From JABWAM01 sp964653025 (lineage in GTDB: Bacteria > Verrucomicrobiota > Verrucomicrobiia > JABWAM01), in the NCBI GenBank assembly GCA_964653025.1, contig CAZZBZ010000052.1:1-22460 (forward strand): a stretch of DNA of 22,460 nucleotides, in the 5' to 3' direction. Shown in pieces: positions 13,301-21,637 of this stretch. The notes under the pieces were generated by a model. It made no database searches. It was not told the DNA's origin and saw only the letters and a list, made by a program, of their open reading frames with translations. Numbering within the stretch: the stretch's first letter is position 1; each line of letters starts with the position of its first letter. The position numbers and the translations under genes were made by a program.

Positions 13301-14554
13301 CTACATCGCGGCGATGATGCCCGCCCCAAACTCAGAGCACTTGATCTCGGTGGCCCCCTGCATGAGACGCGCGAAGTCGTAGGTGACGCGCTTCGAGGCA
13401 ATCGCGCCACGAAGCCCCACGAGGATCATGTCCGCGGCCTCGATCCATCCCATGTAACGGAGCATCATCTCGCCGGAAAGCACCAAGGAACCGGGGTTCA
13501 CACGGTCCTGGTTCGCGTACTTTGGGGCAGTGCCATGGGTGGCCTCGAAGATCGCATGGCCCGTCGTGTAATTGATGTTTCCGCCGGGGGCGATCCCGAT
13601 TCCGCCCACCTGGGCCGCGAGCGCGTCGCTGAGGTAGTCGCCGTTCAGGTTGAGCGTGGCGATCACGTCGAAGTCCTCGGGTCGCGTGAGCACCTGCTGG
13701 AGGGCGATGTCCGCGATCGCATCCTTGATCACGGTGCCGGAGGGGAGCTTTACCCATGGACCCCCGTCGATCTCGATGCCTCCAAATTCGCGCTTTGCGA
13801 GGGCGTAAGCCCAGTCGCGGAAGGCACCCTCAGTGAACTTCATGATGTTGCCCTTATGGACGATGGTCACCGACTTGCGCTGGTGGCGGAGGGCGTGCTC
13901 GATCGCGGCGCGGACGAGGCGCTCGGTGCCGGGGCGACTCACCACCTTGATCCCGACCCCCACCTCGGAGGGGGTCTCCTTCCCGAAGCGCACCTTGGCC
14001 GCCTCTTTGGGGAACTCCCTACCTAGGAAGTTAAGTGTTTTTGCGGCCTCGGGGCTCCCCGCCTTCCACTCGATTCCCGCGTAGATGTCCTCCGTGTTCT
14101 CGCGGAAGATCACCATATCCACCTTCTCGGGATGTTTGACGGGGCTCGGCACTCCGGTGAAGTATTGGACTGGGCGGAGGCAAACGTAGAGATCGAGGAG
14201 TTGACGAAGAGCCACATTGAGCGAGCGGATCCCCCCGCCGACCGGGGTCGTCAGCGGCCCCTTGATTCCCACGAGGTACTCCTGGAAGGCTTGTACGGTC
14301 TCATCCGGGAGCCAGGTATCGAATTTGTTCTTTGCGGTCTCGCCCGCGAAAACCTCCCACCATGCGATCTTGCGTTTTCCCGCGTACGCCTTTTCCACCG
14401 CGGCATCAAAAACCCGCACGCTGGCCGCCCAGATGTCGGGGCCAGTCCCATCTCCACGGATGAAAGGCAGCACGGGGCGGTCGGGGACGGCGAGTTTGCC
14501 GTCGCGAATGCTGATCCTGTCGCCGGAAGGGGGAGGGGAGAGGGGGTAGGACAT
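13301..14554 (-). CDS. icd: Isocitrate dehydrogenase, NADP-dependent
   Basis: This 417-residue protein oxidatively decarboxylates isocitrate to 2-oxoglutarate in the TCA cycle. The length and sequence are those of the homodimeric E. coli type. Substrate residues lie in 'GGGIRSLNVALRQ' (S111, N113, R117), where the Ser corresponds to the E. coli Ser113 phosphorylation site. 'FRENTEDIYAGIEW' (150-163) and 'NLNGDYLSD' supply further active-site and metal residues. NADP preference is shown by 'HGTAPKYANQD' (K345, Y346) and 'TYDFARLM' (Y392, R396), matching Lys344, Tyr345, Tyr391 and Arg395 in E. coli; NAD-type enzymes differ here. It stands alone, with gaps on both sides. Whether an AceK kinase exists cannot be judged here. 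Confidence 0.96.
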   Translation of the reverse strand: MSYPLSPPPSGDRISIRDGKLAVPDRPVLPFIRGDGTGPDIWAASVRVFDAAVEKAYAGKRKIAWWEVFAGETAKNKFDTWLPDETVQAFQEYLVGIKGPLTTPVGGGIRSLNVALRQLLDLYVCLRPVQYFTGVPSPVKHPEKVDMVIFRENTEDIYAGIEWKAGSPEAAKTLNFLGREFPKEAAKVRFGKETPSEVGVGIKVVSRPGTERLVRAAIEHALRHQRKSVTIVHKGNIMKFTEGAFRDWAYALAKREFGGIEIDGGPWVKLPSGTVIKDAIADIALQQVLTRPEDFDVIATLNLNGDYLSDALAAQVGGIGIAPGGNINYTTGHAIFEATHGTAPKYANQDRVNPGSLVLSGEMMLRYMGWIEAADMILVGLRGAIASKRVTYDFARLMQGATEIKCSEFGAGIIAAM

Positions 14555-14593
14555 GGTATTTTAGGCCGGGGATCTTGCGGAAGTAAGGGTTCG

Positions 14594-14623
14594 TAGTTTC
14601 CCGGGCGAGCGCGAAAATGTCAA
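14594..14623 (-). promoter_or_regulatory. Possible icd promoter
   Basis: On the minus strand a perfect TTGACA -35 box lies at 14623-14618, about 65 bases upstream of the icd ATG. Seventeen or eighteen bases further on, the sequence (GAAACT or AAACTA) is a poor -10 box. Only the -35 half is persuasive. Confidence 0.3.
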
Positions 14624-14692
14624 ACACGAGGGAAAACAAAAGACCAAAGTCAGCCCTCGGGATCACCGCGGCTTTCGCTCTCCCGTGGGCGT

Positions 14693-16306
14693 CTATGCGC
14701 GGGGAGAACGCGCGCGCCATGCGGCAAAGGCGATGAAGGCGCATTCGATGGCGAGGAAGAGAAACGCCCAGCGGATGCCGCCGCTGCCGAAGCCGTAGCT
14801 ATGCAGGCCGACACCGAGGACGAAGTTCACCCCGTACCAGGCCATGATCACGGACTGGAAGCAGAGGATCGCGCCAACGGCCATGCCGAACCCGGCCCAC
14901 CAGCGCACGAGCCGTCCGTGGAGGAGAAAAAGGTAGGTGAGCAGCGCGATGAGCGCCCAGGTCTCCTTGGGATCCCATCCCCAGAATCGGCCCCAGGAGT
15001 AGTTGGCCCAGACGCCGCCGAGGATCGTCCCTGCCGCGAGGAGGAGCACCCCGATCTGCAGGGCGCGGTCCACGTAGCCGTGGAGGGCCTCGCCGGCGGT
15101 GCGGCTCCGCGCGCGGATCGCCTTCCAAAGCACGCCATGCGCGAGGGCGAGGGCAAGGGCAAGGGAGGAATAGCTCGAGGTGATCGTGATCACGTGGATC
15201 GCCAGCCAGAAGTTGCTCCGCAGCACCGGCACGAGCGGGTGGAGCGAGCTGTCGAGCACGGTCGGCTGGAGGTCGGCCATGATGAGCACGGCCGCCGCGA
15301 GCGGGGTCGCGCCAAGGAGAAACCATCGCACACGGTTCCTCGCCTCGAAGACCACGGCAATCGCGAGCATCGCGAACGCCAGCCAGACCACCGTCTCGTA
15401 CATGTTCGTGACCGGCGCGCGCCCCGTGACCAGGCTGCGCGCCGTGAAGCCGGCCACTTGGAAGAGGAGAGCCAGCACCGCGAGGGCCCACGCGGCACGG
15501 TAGCCGGGGCCTGTCGCGTCGCGTCGCGACATCGCGAGTGCGAAGGCCGCGAACACGCAGCAGACCCACGCCGCGCGGAAAGGGTGCCACTGGAGGTAGG
15601 CCACCTCCAGTCGCAGCCGCCATTCCTCGGGCATCGCGGACGGGTTGCGTGCGCGTGCACGTTCGCGGAGAAGCCTTGCCGCCGAGTCGAACGCGGCCTG
15701 GTCGCTGCCGCGCCATGCCTTCGCGAGCTGTTGGCGAATCTCGATGAGGCCCGCGTCGCCGCTTGCCTCGAGGGTCGTCCACTTCCCCGACGTCCCGACG
15801 GGAGGGGGTGCGAGGGCGAAGGTCTTGCCCTCCATCAGGGCCTGGAGGAGCATCACGCGCTCAGCGACGGTCTGGGCCGCGCGCTGGATCGGGGTGGGCT
15901 TCGTCTCGCCCGCCATCGAGGCTTCCTGCGCGAGTCGCATGAGATCCGGTTTTGCGACGAGCGTCTTTGCGGAGAAGAGCCGTTCGGTCATGGGGAGGCC
16001 GAGCGTTTTCCTTAAATCCACGTCGTCGGCAAGGATGACGCGGCGGGTATTCCAGTCCTCGGGCTGAAGCCAGAGAGTGAGCACCGCGGAGAGGGCGTCG
16101 GTACGGGAACCGTCGGCGCCGTCCTTGAGGGTGCCGAGACGACCGTTCAGGGCGCGCACCTGCTCCTGGGCGAAGGCGAGGAGCGGCTTGCGCCGCCCGC
16201 CATCCTGCACGGGCAAGTCACGGAGCAATAAGGGGTCGGGGTGTGGGGCGCCGAACGCAGCGGGAACGACGAGCGCTGCGGCGAGAAGGAGGGAGAGGCG
16301 GTTCAT
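14693..16306 (-). CDS. ccsA: Cytochrome c biogenesis protein CcsA (ResC) with large N-terminal periplasmic domain
   Basis: The 537-residue membrane protein is the haem-handling half of System II cytochrome c maturation. A signal peptide (residues 1-19) is followed by about 215 residues of periplasmic sequence starting 'LRDLPVQDGGRRKPLLAFA', an extension seen in fused or extended CcsA of PVC and Bacteroidetes bacteria but of unassigned function. The CcsA domain (about 240-537) has some nine membrane spans. It carries the WWD motif 'WANYSWGRFWGWDPKETWALI', with histidines in 'SLHPLVPVL', 'WLAIHV', 'LLHGRL' and 'GLHSYGF' as candidate haem ligands. The ATG at 16306 overlaps the resB stop (ATGA), so the two subunits are coupled. 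Open frame upstream to 16522 lies inside resB and is not used. Confidence 0.92.
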   Translation of the reverse strand: MNRLSLLLAAALVVPAAFGAPHPDPLLLRDLPVQDGGRRKPLLAFAQEQVRALNGRLGTLKDGADGSRTDALSAVLTLWLQPEDWNTRRVILADDVDLRKTLGLPMTERLFSAKTLVAKPDLMRLAQEASMAGETKPTPIQRAAQTVAERVMLLQALMEGKTFALAPPPVGTSGKWTTLEASGDAGLIEIRQQLAKAWRGSDQAAFDSAARLLRERARARNPSAMPEEWRLRLEVAYLQWHPFRAAWVCCVFAAFALAMSRRDATGPGYRAAWALAVLALLFQVAGFTARSLVTGRAPVTNMYETVVWLAFAMLAIAVVFEARNRVRWFLLGATPLAAAVLIMADLQPTVLDSSLHPLVPVLRSNFWLAIHVITITSSYSSLALALALAHGVLWKAIRARSRTAGEALHGYVDRALQIGVLLLAAGTILGGVWANYSWGRFWGWDPKETWALIALLTYLFLLHGRLVRWWAGFGMAVGAILCFQSVIMAWYGVNFVLGVGLHSYGFGSGGIRWAFLFLAIECAFIAFAAWRARSPRA

Positions 16307-17784
16307 GTCTCTTTTTTTGGGGTTGGCGGGAGGGCGAGGTCGGTGCGCTGCCCGCGCACGGTGAAGACGATGAAGATCCCGGCGACGACAAGGATCGAGC
16401 CGATCCACTTGAGCGGCCAACCCGGGTCGCGAAGCACCTGGAGGATCGTGCGGTCCAGGTTCTCGGGATCCCACGACGCCTGCGAGAACTTGTAGTTGAG
16501 GCCGAGCGCCGAGCGCCACCATCCGACGGGGTACTCGGCCGGGTGGTTCATCTCGATTCGCGCCGCGCGGCCCTTTTGGTGCGGATCGTCCATGAAACGC
16601 ACGGTGCTGATGAAGTTTTCGGGGCGGTCGGTCCCCTCCGTGCGCGGCACCTCAAAACTCTCGAGCCCGACGTAGAACGGCAGGCTTACCGTCCGCGCCG
16701 CGAAGCTGGCGGCGACGATGTTGGTGCCCACGGTGAGTTCGCGCCAGTTTCCGTCGGTGATCCAGCCGGGCGCGCCGGTCTGCCCCGAGGGGGCGACGAG
16801 TCGGGCACGGACGCCGCTCGGGGCGCTGCCGCCGTGGGCGTCGTCCGCGGGCATTTCCTGGACCCGCTCATCAAGGCGCGCGGAAGGGAAGAGGTGGAGG
16901 ATCTCGGCCTGCCAGTCAGCCCAGCCGGTGGCAAATGCCTTCCCCTCAGTGGACTCGCCCTTGGCGGCAAGCTTGCCACTGCGCCACGACTGCCAGGCGA
17001 CCTTGCCTCCACCGAGCGGGGCAAGGCGGAGGGTGAGGGGGGCACCTTTCGGCGGAGAGGACGGGAGCTTGGTCACCCACTGGATGGCACCCATCCCAAA
17101 AAAGTCGAAGCTCGATGCCTCGGGATTTCCGAGGACGAGCTGCGCCTCGATCGGCTGCTGCATCATCGAGCTCTTGAGACGGACGGCGATGCCGGGTGTG
17201 CCGGCGCCCGCGGGAGCGGCGACGAGGTCGTTGAGAACCCCGAGGTGCTCGGAGTAGCGGTCCACCTTCAGGCGCAGGTCGGTGTCCGGCAGGACGAGTG
17301 TGCGCGGGCGTTGTTCGGTCGGCTTCCGCGAGGCGGGGTCGTACTCGAGGCTGTAGGTGAACCCGGTCTTTGGGCTGCGCGCGAGGACGGTCATCTCGCC
17401 GGTGGTGAGGCGATTCAAGGGGTGCATGCCCTTCTGGATGTCCGCGAAGCCCTCGATGCCGAAGGTGCGTCCGACCCACGCGCCGGCGAGGAGGATGACG
17501 ATCCCAAAGTGGGTGGTCACGAACCCGAGGTGGCACTTCTGCCAGGGCCATCGGCTGATTGCGGCGAAGAGGAGGTTCAGGCAGAGGAGCAGGAGCCACG
17601 CGAGGAACCACGGGGCGTCGTAGATCCAGGTCCGCGCCACCTTGGCATCGAACCCTGACTCGGTGAACGTGGCCACGGCGCAGCCAACGGCCAGCACGCC
17701 GAGGAGGAGCATTGCCAGCTCCAGCGAGCCGAGGGCTCGCACCATCTGTGGGAAGTTTCCTTCCCTTTTGCGGAGTTCGATCAT
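16303..17784 (-). CDS. resB: Cytochrome c biogenesis protein ResB (CcsB)
   Basis: The 493-residue partner of CcsA carries reduced haem and apocytochrome c across or at the periplasmic face. It opens with three membrane segments: 'LGSLELAMLLLGVLAVGCAVATF' (about 19-41), 'APWFLAWLLLLCLNLLFAAI' (57-76) and 'HLGFVTTHFGIVILLAGAWVG' (84-104). A long periplasmic domain follows, and a final span, 'WIGSILVVAGIFIVFTV', lies near the C-terminus, with a short cytoplasmic tail. This is the ResB topology. The ATG at 17784 was chosen over the upstream TTG at 17811. It lies 64 bases after the FkbM gene on the same strand, with no clear terminator or promoter between, so read-through is possible. Confidence 0.9.
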   Translation of the reverse strand: MIELRKREGNFPQMVRALGSLELAMLLLGVLAVGCAVATFTESGFDAKVARTWIYDAPWFLAWLLLLCLNLLFAAISRWPWQKCHLGFVTTHFGIVILLAGAWVGRTFGIEGFADIQKGMHPLNRLTTGEMTVLARSPKTGFTYSLEYDPASRKPTEQRPRTLVLPDTDLRLKVDRYSEHLGVLNDLVAAPAGAGTPGIAVRLKSSMMQQPIEAQLVLGNPEASSFDFFGMGAIQWVTKLPSSPPKGAPLTLRLAPLGGGKVAWQSWRSGKLAAKGESTEGKAFATGWADWQAEILHLFPSARLDERVQEMPADDAHGGSAPSGVRARLVAPSGQTGAPGWITDGNWRELTVGTNIVAASFAARTVSLPFYVGLESFEVPRTEGTDRPENFISTVRFMDDPHQKGRAARIEMNHPAEYPVGWWRSALGLNYKFSQASWDPENLDRTILQVLRDPGWPLKWIGSILVVAGIFIVFTVRGQRTDLALPPTPKKET

Positions 17785-17848
17785 GCGGGGGGCCGCGTAC
17801 TCTCCACCCAAACCCGCTCCACTTCAAGTCCCCACACCCCGATTGATC

Positions 17849-18748
17849 TCAACTCCGGCAGGCGTGAAGGAGAAACTTCTCGCAGGGCGATTCGGGCGCA
17901 CACCAAAGCAGGTTTCCATCCTCGGGGGTTTCTGTCGGTCGAAAAAAACGGCTGATGTCTTTCTTCCGTTCCAGTTGCCGCAGACGGTCGATGTAAATGG
18001 AGTTGGCCGCGAAAGCGCGATACCCGCGTTCGACCAACCTCCTCCATGCGGCCTCGCAGTCCCTTCCCATTTCGACGTAAATCACGTCGATGCGACGCGG
18101 ATCCAGAAAGGAACCCAAGCCTTCCAGGACCTGAAACTCCAAGCCTTCAACATCGATTTTTAGAAAATCCACATGCTGGATCGCCCTTTCCTTGAACAGG
18201 GTTTCCAGGCGACAGGTTTTGACGGAGATGCTGGGGCCGGATTTCTTATCCGGGTTGATCTTCATGGAATGGCCGCCATCGCTCCTTGCCTCCACCTGCA
18301 ATGGGGCCTCTCCGTCTTCATGACAGGCCGCCGCCTCGCAAACGTCGGCTTGCGCGGTAAAACGGTTGAGTTCCAAATCCTGCCGAATCATCTCCGCCAG
18401 GCGCGGGTGAGGCTCGATGAACAGGACACGCGCTCCTCGTTGATGAATCGCCAGCAACCCCATCAATCCCAGGTTGGCCCCGCAATCCACAAAAGCGCCT
18501 CCCATCGGCAGGAGCGTCTTGATGGCCCACTGGAGGGACGATTCATGTTCCTCATAGAACCAGAAGAGAAATTGATGATTGGTCTTGCTGAGATCCAAAT
18601 GGATCGACAAACCATGCTCCAACTCGACGACCTGGTTTTTCGGAAGCAGCGGCAGGAGCGCTCGCTTGAGAGCGGATCGCCCCATCCTTGCACGGCCGAA
18701 AAGGTAACCGCGAACAAGCCTGCGGGCGATTGAGGAACGGTTTATCAT
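17849..18748 (-). CDS. FkbM-family SAM-dependent methyltransferase
   Basis: The 299-residue class I methyltransferase has SAM motif I 'GGAFVDCGANLGLMG' (83-97), 'VLFIEPHPRLAEMI' (108-121) holding the ribose-binding acid, and the FkbM hallmark 'VDFLKIDVEGLEFQVLEGL' (193-211). Members O-methylate polyketides or, more often in Gram-negatives, sugars of exopolysaccharide, O-antigen or glycolipid. The N-terminal 40 residues are basic and amphipathic, suggesting loose membrane contact. ATG 18748 overlaps the stop of the membrane-protein gene (ATGA); open frame upstream to 18958 lies inside that gene and was left out. It is last in the three-gene cassette 21548-17849, whose GC content is visibly below that of resB-ccsA. 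The family is confident; the substrate is unknown. Confidence 0.9.
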   Translation of the reverse strand: MINRSSIARRLVRGYLFGRARMGRSALKRALLPLLPKNQVVELEHGLSIHLDLSKTNHQFLFWFYEEHESSLQWAIKTLLPMGGAFVDCGANLGLMGLLAIHQRGARVLFIEPHPRLAEMIRQDLELNRFTAQADVCEAAACHEDGEAPLQVEARSDGGHSMKINPDKKSGPSISVKTCRLETLFKERAIQHVDFLKIDVEGLEFQVLEGLGSFLDPRRIDVIYVEMGRDCEAAWRRLVERGYRAFAANSIYIDRLRQLERKKDISRFFRPTETPEDGNLLWCAPESPCEKFLLHACRS

Positions 18749-20349
18749 TTCAAGCGATAGATCGAATACTTTGCATTTGACCAAACCGGTTTTTCGCCCA
18801 GCGCGGGCCAGGCGTTCAGGACCACCAGGTAATCGGCTCCAAACTCCCTGGCGGCATTCCACATGCTGCGAGCGTCGCCGGTTTTTCTTAATGGCATGAC
18901 CCGGTCCCGTCGGCGGATCCATTCCTCCAACTCTTTCGAGGGGTGATAACCCACGCACGGCCTATCGAACCAGCAGAACACCAGCGAGCGGCGGGCGTAG
19001 TAGCGGAATTCGTAGGAGTCGAAATAAAACAGCGCCTCCTTCGGGGTGTTTGCCCTGGACCATGCGGCCACTTCGTAATCCGCCCGGTCCTCGTCCAGCC
19101 GCTTCTGGTGGGACTGGATTTCCCGCGCGGTCGTCCATCGGAGCGAATAGAGTAGGTGGTTTACCAGCTTGTGACCGGGGAAGTTGATGCACATCAGCGA
19201 AAGGACCAAAACGATGGGCACCCCCCATTTTGGAAGCGTCCGAGTGTGGTCCCGCATCCAGAAGCTCAACGCAAACGCCATCCAGACCGACATGGTCAGG
19301 TAGATCATTTTGATGTTGCGGGAATGCTCGGCCACCATGATCGGAACACTAAAACCAGCGCCTCGCATGGTGTATCCCCCCGCCATGACCAGAATCGTCA
19401 TGACGACCGTGACCAGCGGGAAAAGATAAAGCACGCGTAGCGAGCGCTCGTCGGAGGGCGGCGAAGAAGCCGACTTTCGCCAGCGCCAGAAACCCCACAG
19501 GCTTAGAATTAGCGGCAGGGAGACATCCTGAAGGAAACTTAAAAGGTATTTTCGTGTTGGCGGGGTCAGGCCGCCGAACTGCGCCAGGAAATCCCGGGCC
19601 ACCGCCCCGGTGGCCTGTTGCCCTTCCGGCACGACGGCCACCTGGATCCACTGGAAAATAAAATAGCTGCTCCCCACCAAAGTGCAGACTCCCATGACCA
19701 ACCCCTCGCGCCATGCCCGCCACCGAAAACGATCTGCCACCAGCAGGGTCACGCCCAGCAGTTCAACCGCGCCCCATCCCGACAGCGGGTGCAGATTGCT
19801 GATGCCGCCCCAAATCAGGAAAGAGGGGATCAGCCAGGTTAACCGCCCCTCGCAACGGAAATACCACCAGAGCATCAGCGGCAGGCAACTCAGGACCGGG
19901 CCGCGCGCGCTCATGGTGTACGTGGGGCCGAGGCCCCACCAGTCCCACAGGATTCGGCGGGTCAGCATGAACGAGCACGCGATGAGAAAACTGGCCCATC
20001 GATCCCCGGTGAAGCGCGACGCCAGGAGATAGATCCCGATAAAGAAGACCGCCTGACAGACCGGAAGCCACAGCAGGAAAAGATCGATCGGTTCCGACAG
20101 GATCCCCCCGGTAATGAATTCGGTGAACTGCATCAGCCGGCGAACCGACACGTGCAGGTTCCGCACCATCTCCGCCTTGCTCCAGACAAAGTCCGTGGAA
20201 TACATCCCCGGGTCGCGGTCTTTCAGGTAACCGGTGGCCACCTGGAACTCATCAAGGTTGTAATCCTTGAAAAGGAAACCCTCGGCGGTGTAGATGGCCG
20301 CAAACGCGAGCGCGGCACCCAGGACGAGCCATTGGAAGGACGTTTTCAT
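18745..20349 (-). CDS. Polytopic membrane protein of unknown function, GT-C-like layout
   Basis: This 534-residue protein has about ten predicted spans, among them residues 5-22, 88-110, 117-130, 150-165, 172-182, 193-206, 216-236, 278-290, 306-324, 347-364 and 377-389. A soluble C-terminal domain (about 400-534) follows. The first outer loop carries 'NLDEFQVATGYLKDRDPGMY', an acidic pair (D33, E34) placed as in GT-C glycosyltransferases, and 'NLHPLSGWG' (185-193) is a conspicuous loop motif. The C-terminal 'WSRANTPKEALFYFDSYEFRYYARRS' and 'FGADYLVVLN' resemble the tails of a family of PVC-group membrane proteins (possibly DUF6798; from memory). Glycosyltransferase activity is inference only. 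Its ATG overlaps the SGNH stop and its stop overlaps FkbM, so all three are coupled. Confidence 0.78.
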   Translation of the reverse strand: MKTSFQWLVLGAALAFAAIYTAEGFLFKDYNLDEFQVATGYLKDRDPGMYSTDFVWSKAEMVRNLHVSVRRLMQFTEFITGGILSEPIDLFLLWLPVCQAVFFIGIYLLASRFTGDRWASFLIACSFMLTRRILWDWWGLGPTYTMSARGPVLSCLPLMLWWYFRCEGRLTWLIPSFLIWGGISNLHPLSGWGAVELLGVTLLVADRFRWRAWREGLVMGVCTLVGSSYFIFQWIQVAVVPEGQQATGAVARDFLAQFGGLTPPTRKYLLSFLQDVSLPLILSLWGFWRWRKSASSPPSDERSLRVLYLFPLVTVVMTILVMAGGYTMRGAGFSVPIMVAEHSRNIKMIYLTMSVWMAFALSFWMRDHTRTLPKWGVPIVLVLSLMCINFPGHKLVNHLLYSLRWTTAREIQSHQKRLDEDRADYEVAAWSRANTPKEALFYFDSYEFRYYARRSLVFCWFDRPCVGYHPSKELEEWIRRRDRVMPLRKTGDARSMWNAAREFGADYLVVLNAWPALGEKPVWSNAKYSIYRLK

Positions 20350-21548
20350 TTTTTCTTTTCCTGGAGGTCGGACAGCCAAACGGCCGAAATCTTCCTGGAA
20401 ATCGCTTCGCCGGCCAAGCGATGGCCGCGCGTGTTGAAGTGCAGGTCGAACCGATAATAAAGGTCCTGGCGTTGATCGGGCGGAACCTTCTCCTCGAACT
20501 CGCGCTGGATATCGATGGTGGATATCTTGTTCCGTTTCAGAAAATCCAGCAGGCGACGGCGGGGGTGATCGAGATCAAACTCGAAGGCCTCGATGCCCGG
20601 ATAGCGGACCTGCGAACGCTGGAACTTGCCGGCCACCATGGCTTCCATGCCGGGAAGCAGGGCCACGTGGAAACGCGCCCCGCCGGCCTGGGCTTCGTCC
20701 CGCAGGAGCAGAAGGTGCTGTTCCGTGGTTTTCCATGCCTCTTCAAAGGCGGGGTCCGGATGGGCCAGGTAGGTCTGCCAGTCGATCGGCGCATAGGATC
20801 TCCGCCAGAAGGGAAGCTTCTCGTCCTCGGCACTGACCTTGCGCGACCCATCCTTGAGAAAAAAGTGGCGAAGGTCCCGCGCCCGCAACTTGTACATCTG
20901 GTAAAGCAGGGAAGGCTCCAAGAAAGCCCGGTAGAACCAGCCGTGTTTTTTTTGATCGCGGCGGCGGGTGAAAACATCCTCGTAGCCCGGCAGGTTGTTG
21001 GCCACGTCGTTGCCAAGGAAAAAGGCCAGCACCACCACGTCCGGGCGAAAGTGGCGGGCGTAGTATTTCCAAGCGAGATACTCCCGGACCGTGCCAAAGC
21101 CCGTCACGCCGAAGTTTAACACCTCCCATTTCTGGGTGGGAACGGCCGTCCGGAGGTTGGTGCCAGCCACCTGCACAAAGGAAAATGGGAAGTCGACGTG
21201 TACGGCGGCGGTGAAGGAATCCCCGAGAAATGCCACGCGCACGGTCTGGTCCGCTTTCTCCAGGGCGTGATCCTCATCCACGAACCCGAGGTTGTTGATT
21301 TGGATACGGCGGCGTTCCCCCTGCTCGGTCCGTCCGTCAAAACTCTGGCAGGGCAGATTCCTCCAGCCGACAAAGGGATCGGGGATGGTGCGGATCTCGA
21401 TCGAGGGAACCAAGTCTGGGCGCAGCCAGCGGGCCACTCCTTCCGAAAGGAACAGCATGATCGTGAAACTGGAAACGACCAGGGCTGCTTTGAGAAGGCT
21501 GGATTGCCAGACGGGATGTTTTTTTTGGCTCTCCATCGGGGAAGTCAT
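20346..21548 (-). CDS. Membrane-anchored SGNH/GDSL-type hydrolase
   Basis: The 400-residue protein has an uncleaved-looking N-terminal membrane segment (about residues 19-37) and then an extracytoplasmic SGNH domain. Block I is 'VAFLGDSFTAAVHV' (nucleophile S111), block II 'NFGVTGFGT' (G149 or G151), block III 'FFLGNDVANN' (N180), and block V 'YYRFDLHFNTRGH' (D368, H370). All four SGNH positions are present, so an active esterase or acyltransferase is expected, for instance acting on acetylated glycans. A non-conserved insert (about 190-265) separates blocks III and V. ATG 21548 is chosen; ATG 21536 is also possible. The frame remains open into the epimerase gene, but that part is antisense-like noise. 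It is first in the cassette with the membrane and FkbM genes. The substrate is unknown. Confidence 0.86.
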   Translation of the reverse strand: MTSPMESQKKHPVWQSSLLKAALVVSSFTIMLFLSEGVARWLRPDLVPSIEIRTIPDPFVGWRNLPCQSFDGRTEQGERRRIQINNLGFVDEDHALEKADQTVRVAFLGDSFTAAVHVDFPFSFVQVAGTNLRTAVPTQKWEVLNFGVTGFGTVREYLAWKYYARHFRPDVVVLAFFLGNDVANNLPGYEDVFTRRRDQKKHGWFYRAFLEPSLLYQMYKLRARDLRHFFLKDGSRKVSAEDEKLPFWRRSYAPIDWQTYLAHPDPAFEEAWKTTEQHLLLLRDEAQAGGARFHVALLPGMEAMVAGKFQRSQVRYPGIEAFEFDLDHPRRRLLDFLKRNKISTIDIQREFEEKVPPDQRQDLYYRFDLHFNTRGHRLAGEAISRKISAVWLSDLQEKKK

Positions 21549-21582
21549 GAAGTGAATGTTCTTAATCGCAAACCCCCTGTTT

Positions 21583-21598
21583 CGGGTAAAAAGACCCG
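21583..21598 (-). promoter_or_regulatory. Short hairpin upstream of the SGNH operon
   Basis: CGGGT (21583-21587) pairs with ACCCG (21594-21598) around AAAAAG. On the minus strand it lies 35-50 bases before the SGNH start and just after the TIM-barrel gene ends, so it may be a weak terminator of that gene or a leader element. No strong promoter is visible in 21549-21637. Confidence 0.25.
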
Positions 21599-21637
21599 TG
21601 ATGGAAAATGGAGTTTGAGGCCCCAACCCAAGAGGTT

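Noticed and set aside
13000..13410. Minus-strand frames through the icd-trpD gap that could be called small proteins
   Set aside because: They are translations of the hairpin cluster running into the icd 3' end in the wrong frame, and have no start signal or conserved protein feature.
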